A DNA stretch of 62,308 nt from Streptomyces sp. CB01249 (lineage in GTDB: Bacteria > Actinomycetota > Actinomycetes > Streptomycetales > Streptomycetaceae), in NCBI RefSeq assembly GCF_001905735.1, contig NZ_LISW01000003.1, positions 1 to 62,308 on the forward strand, written 5' to 3'. The translations under genes and the position numbers were made by a program. Shown here piece by piece: positions 60,083 to 62,308 of the stretch. The notes beneath the pieces are model-generated. The model did no database searches. It saw only the letters and a program-made list of their open reading frames with translations, and was not told the DNA's origin. Within the stretch, counting starts at the first letter, position 1, and every line of letters starts with the position of its first letter.

Positions 60083-60457
60083 ATGTCCGTTTCGTTCAAC
60101 CACACCATCGTCGCCGCCGTGGACCGCCATGCGTCCGCGCGGTTCTTCCGGGAGCTGCTGGAGCTGGACGAAGCCCCGTCCTGGGGGCCGTTCGTCAACA
60201 TCCAGCTGGCGGACGGCGTACTGCTCCAGTTCGCGGAGCCGCCGGTGGAGATCCAGATGCAGCACTACGCGTTCCTCGTGGACGAGGAACTGTTCGACCG
60301 GGCCTACGGGCGGCTGGTCGAGGGCGGGGTCGAGCACTGGGCCGATCCGCAGATGAAGCGACCCGGGGAGACCAACACCGGGCACGGTGGGCGGGGGGTC
60401 TATTTCAAGGACCCGGCCGGGCACGCGATCGAGCTGATCACCCAGCCGTATCTGTAG
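60083..60457 (+). CDS. VOC-family (glyoxalase-like) protein
   Basis: This 124-residue protein shows the two beta-alpha-beta-beta-beta modules of the vicinal-oxygen-chelate fold. Likely metal ligands are H7 (FNHTIVA), E52, H61 (QHYAFLVD) and E117 (GHAIELI). The GGRGVYFKDPAGHAIEL ending is typical. The reaction (isomerase, dioxygenase, or resistance-type transferase) cannot be told. It stands alone, divergent from the SulP gene. Confidence 0.93.
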   Translation: MSVSFNHTIVAAVDRHASARFFRELLELDEAPSWGPFVNIQLADGVLLQFAEPPVEIQMQHYAFLVDEELFDRAYGRLVEGGVEHWADPQMKRPGETNTGHGGRGVYFKDPAGHAIELITQPYL

Positions 60458-60520
60458 GGCGGGCAGCCGGACGGACCCCGAGGGGTCGCGGTGCGGGGCC
60501 GGAGCGCGGAGGCTGGGGGG

Positions 60521-60958
60521 ATGAGTGAGCAGGTTCCGCCCGGTGATCCGGTCCCGCCGCCGCCCCGGCGGCGGATGTGGCCGTGGGTGCTGCTGCTGGT
60601 CACGGTGCTGCTGGCGCTCGCCGCGGGGGCCGTCATGGCGGTGCTGTCGGACGTCCTCCACTCGGAGGGCTCCCGGAAGGTGCACATCCGGTACGAGGTG
60701 ACGGGGACCGCCCACGACGTGGTGCTGACGTACAGCACCTGGCGGGGTGAGGAGCTGTCGACCGGGCGGCTGGCGCTGCGGTCGCTGCCGTGGGCCGGGG
60801 AGCTGGACTCCAAGGGCTTCATGAGCGGCGGCTCGTTCGTGGTGAGCGTGGGCCGGGGCGGCGGTGACGTGTCGTGCTCGGTGACCGTGGACGACGGCAC
60901 GCGGCGTACGGACTCGGCCTCGGGTGCGTACGCGACGGCGAACTGCGACGGGTACTGA
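60521..60958 (+). CDS. MmpS-like membrane-anchored protein
   Basis: This 145-residue protein starts at ATG 60521 with GGAGG upstream. A proline-rich N-terminus (PPGDPVPPPPRRR) precedes one transmembrane helix (MWPWVLLLVTVLLALAAGAV). The exported domain has YEVTGTAHDVVLTYSTWRGE, the pattern of the MmpS beta-sandwich family, and ends in a Cys pair (SCSVTVDD, NCDGY) that may form a disulfide. Mycobacterial MmpS proteins act with MmpL exporters, but no MmpL gene is near. Confidence 0.8.
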   Translation: MSEQVPPGDPVPPPPRRRMWPWVLLLVTVLLALAAGAVMAVLSDVLHSEGSRKVHIRYEVTGTAHDVVLTYSTWRGEELSTGRLALRSLPWAGELDSKGFMSGGSFVVSVGRGGGDVSCSVTVDDGTRRTDSASGAYATANCDGY

Positions 60959-60960
60959 GA

Positions 60961-60994
60961 GGGCGGGCCCCGGAAGGATTCCGGGAGCCCGCCC
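60961..60994. terminator. Bidirectional terminator after the MmpS-like gene
   Basis: A two-part stem: 60961-60968 pairs with 60987-60994, and 60969-60975 with 60979-60985, with one bulged A and a 3-nt loop. It lies between the MmpS-like stop (60958) and the convergent small gene stop (61003). Confidence 0.85.
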
Positions 60995-61002
60995 CGCGTC
61001 GG

Positions 61003-61284
61003 TCAGCGGCCGTAGCGGATGAGTGCGCGGACCATGCGGCAGGTGTGGTCGGACGGCGGGTGGATGCCGAGGCGCGCGGCGGTCGCGCGTATCCGGGCGT
61101 TGTTCGCGCTGGACGGGAGGTAGACGCCGGTGTCGAGCAGGGCGATCGCGAGGCGCATCGCTTTCAGGCGGCGGTTGTGCGAGACGTACCACTCGCGCGG
61201 GCGGCCGGCGGGGAGCGGCTTCTTGGTCAGGGGCTGGTGCAGGGGCTTGTCGAGCGGCTTGGTCGTGACTGCGGCAACGGCCAT
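61003..61284 (-). CDS. Conserved hypothetical protein
   Basis: This 93-residue basic protein begins MAVAAVTTKPLDKPL and contains REWYVSHNRRLKAMRLAIAL, LPSSANNARIRATAARLGIH and CRMVRALIRYGR at the end. The central helices and basic surface could suit nucleic-acid binding, but no domain is recognised. Its start has a GGAGG site (reverse complement of CCTCC near 61294). It is divergent from the ArsC-like gene. Confidence 0.75.
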   Translation of the reverse strand: MAVAAVTTKPLDKPLHQPLTKKPLPAGRPREWYVSHNRRLKAMRLAIALLDTGVYLPSSANNARIRATAARLGIHPPSDHTCRMVRALIRYGR

Positions 61285-61426
61285 GGGCTACCTCCTGGCA
61301 CGGTGGCGGAACTCTTCGGAAACCCTCACGAACTGACTCCCATTCTACCGGCCCCCACTGACAATCGCCCCTGGCCAGAGGGGTTTTCGACCCCTCCGGC
61401 GAGGTCCCTCGCGTACCTTTGGCCCC

Positions 61427-61795
61427 ATGGAGATCTGGATCAATCCCGCGTGTTCCAAGTGCCGCAGCGCGGTGTCGCTGCTCGACGCGGAGGGGGCCGA
61501 CTACACGGTCCGCCGTTACCTGGAGGACGTGCCGTCGCCGGACGAGATCCGGGCGGTGCTCGACCGGCTCGGCCTCGAACCGTGGGACATCACGCGGACC
61601 CAGGAGGCGGACGCGAAGGAGCTGGGCCTGAAGGACTGGCCACGCGAGGCGGCGGACCGGGAGCGCTGGGTCACCGCGCTCGCGGAGCACCCGAAGCTGA
61701 TCCAGCGCCCGATCATCACGGCGGAGGACGGCACGGCGGTCGTGGGCCGGTCGGAGGAGGCGGTCCGGGACGCGCTGGGCCGCGGAGCCTCCTAG
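61427..61795 (+). CDS. ArsC/Spx-family thioredoxin-fold protein
   Basis: This 122-residue protein has the ArsC family opening MEIWINPACSKCRSAVSLLD, with the redox pair C9-x-x-C12. It continues YLEDVPSPDEIRAVLDRLG and IQRPIITAEDGTAVVGR, the ArsC/Spx core. Classical arsenate reductases of this class have one catalytic Cys followed by other residues; a CxxC as here is closer to Spx or YfgD-type members. Arsenate reduction is therefore uncertain. The stop overlaps the convergent hydrolase stop by 4 bp. Confidence 0.9.
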   Translation: MEIWINPACSKCRSAVSLLDAEGADYTVRRYLEDVPSPDEIRAVLDRLGLEPWDITRTQEADAKELGLKDWPREAADRERWVTALAEHPKLIQRPIITAEDGTAVVGRSEEAVRDALGRGAS

Positions 61796-62308
61796 ACCAG
61801 GAACTCGCGCATCCTGCGGTTGAGTTCCGGGGCCGTCGGCGCGTGCAGGGGCAGCGCGTGGTGGGAGACGTCCGGGAGGACGGCCGTCTCCGCCCGCGGC
61901 AGCAGCCGGTGCGCGGTGGCGGCGGCCTTCGCCGCGTCGTGGGCGCGGCTGTCACCGGCCAGCAGGATCAACGTCGGTACGGCGAGGGCCCGCAGGGCCT
62001 CCGGCTCGGGGCGGGGGCCGGTGACCGGGCGGGCCGAGGGGAAGCCGGCTGCCGCCTCGCGCAGCCGCAGCCAGTGCGGGTCGAGCGCGGCGCCGCCGGT
62101 CTCCCAGTCCAGGAAGGCGCGGACGCGGGCGGCGTTCGGGCGGAGCAGCATCGGCAGGGCGTGGAGCAGGTAGCCGGGGCGGAATCCGCTGAAGCAGCCG
62201 GTGGGGTCGAGGAGGATCAGCTTCCGGAGCCGGCCGGGCGCGTGCAGGGCGTAGTGCAGGGCGATCCACCCGCCGTACGAGTGGCCGGCTAGGGCCTGTC
62301 TGACCATT
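61792..62308 (-). CDS. Alpha/beta hydrolase, C-terminal part (5' end outside window or disrupted)
   Basis: The visible 171 residues start just before the nucleophile elbow GHSYGG and run to the end of an alpha/beta hydrolase: LDPTGCFSGFRPGYLL, the acid region LILLAGDSRAHDAAK and the catalytic His in LPDVSHHALPLH. The ~80-100 residues that normally precede the elbow are missing. The first codons (ATG GTC AGA CAG GCC CTA) use AGA and CTA, which are rare in this genome, and share TAGGGCCT with the MITE end, so a mobile element may interrupt the gene here. Confidence 0.85.
   Translation of the reverse strand, partial: MVRQALAGHSYGGWIALHYALHAPGRLRKLILLDPTGCFSGFRPGYLLHALPMLLRPNAARVRAFLDWETGGAALDPHWLRLREAAAGFPSARPVTGPRPEPEALRALAVPTLILLAGDSRAHDAAKAAATAHRLLPRAETAVLPDVSHHALPLHAPTAPELNRRMREFLV
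62290..62308. mobile_element. Possible mobile-element terminus at the window edge
   Basis: From TA at 62290 the sequence TAGGGCCTGTCTGACCATT departs from host codon use. Its first eight bases equal the terminus of the element at 41114. Only 19 bp are visible, so this is a suggestion. Confidence 0.35.

Noticed and set aside
60474..60487. GACCCC-GA-GGGGTC after the VOC gene as a terminator
   Set aside because: A 2-nt loop cannot close such a stem stably; pairing would be reduced to a weak 5-bp hairpin.
1..62308. tRNA, rRNA, CRISPR arrays or classical riboswitches (including a cobalamin riboswitch before the cob genes)
   Set aside because: I looked for cloverleaf ends, the B12-box-type motif and regularly spaced repeats and found none that I could support by eye.

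Overview
The window is chromosomal DNA of a high-GC actinomycete, almost certainly Streptomyces. Third codon positions are nearly always G or C, GTG and TTG starts are common, terminators are GC-rich hairpins mostly without U-tracts, and the gene content is typical of the genus (XRE/DUF5753-DUF397 pair, PspA-PspAA, homodimeric AceE, cobalamin genes, lipB-lipA-DUF4191-RDD-glnA block).

Positions 1-8.5 kb hold two related caspase/CHAT-type loci. The first is the 3' part of a TPR gene translationally coupled to a small CHAT protein. The second is one large protein (3438-8468) carrying a caspase-like protease, a P-loop NTPase and about 14 TPR units. Both TPR proteins end in the same C-terminal domain, for which I know no name. 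An XRE/DUF5753-DUF397 pair lies between them. Positions 8.5-18 kb carry an RND exporter behind a NarL-type two-component system, pspA-pspAA, a DUF3043 protein, a methyltransferase and a DegP-like lipoprotein protease. Positions 18-27.6 kb hold split cobalamin nucleotide-loop genes (cobU fusion, cobT, cobS) among membrane-protein genes, then a GH114-type lipoprotein and pepA.

Positions 27.8-46.7 kb are the conserved lipoate/2-oxoacid dehydrogenase/nitrogen block: lpdA, a two-lipoyl-domain E2, a GntR regulator, aceE, assorted regulators and enzymes, lipB, lipA, DUF4191, RDD and glnA behind a clear GlnR box. The lipoate genes supply the cofactor that the E2 needs. A 164-bp MITE-like inverted-repeat element lies just upstream of lipB.

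Positions 46.7-57.5 kb are accessory. A 75-bp ungapped direct repeat of the glnA 3' end plus terminator (46654-46728 and 51308-51382) brackets an insert. That insert holds an ArsR-type regulator/MFS operon with a palindromic operator, a relic of a lasso-peptide gene junction, an EACC1-caspase-HTH module and small genes. Beyond the second repeat lie a GNAT/XRE pair and an intact albusnodin-type acetylated lasso-peptide cluster: precursor, attenuator-like hairpin, cyclase, leader peptidase and acetyltransferase. A TetR gene with a very clear operator/promoter follows.

Positions 57.6-62.3 kb carry a nitroreductase, a SulP transporter, a VOC protein, an MmpS-like protein, a conserved small protein, an ArsC/Spx-like protein and an alpha/beta hydrolase cut by the window edge. 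The hydrolase may be interrupted there by another mobile element. I saw no rRNA, tRNA or CRISPR array.
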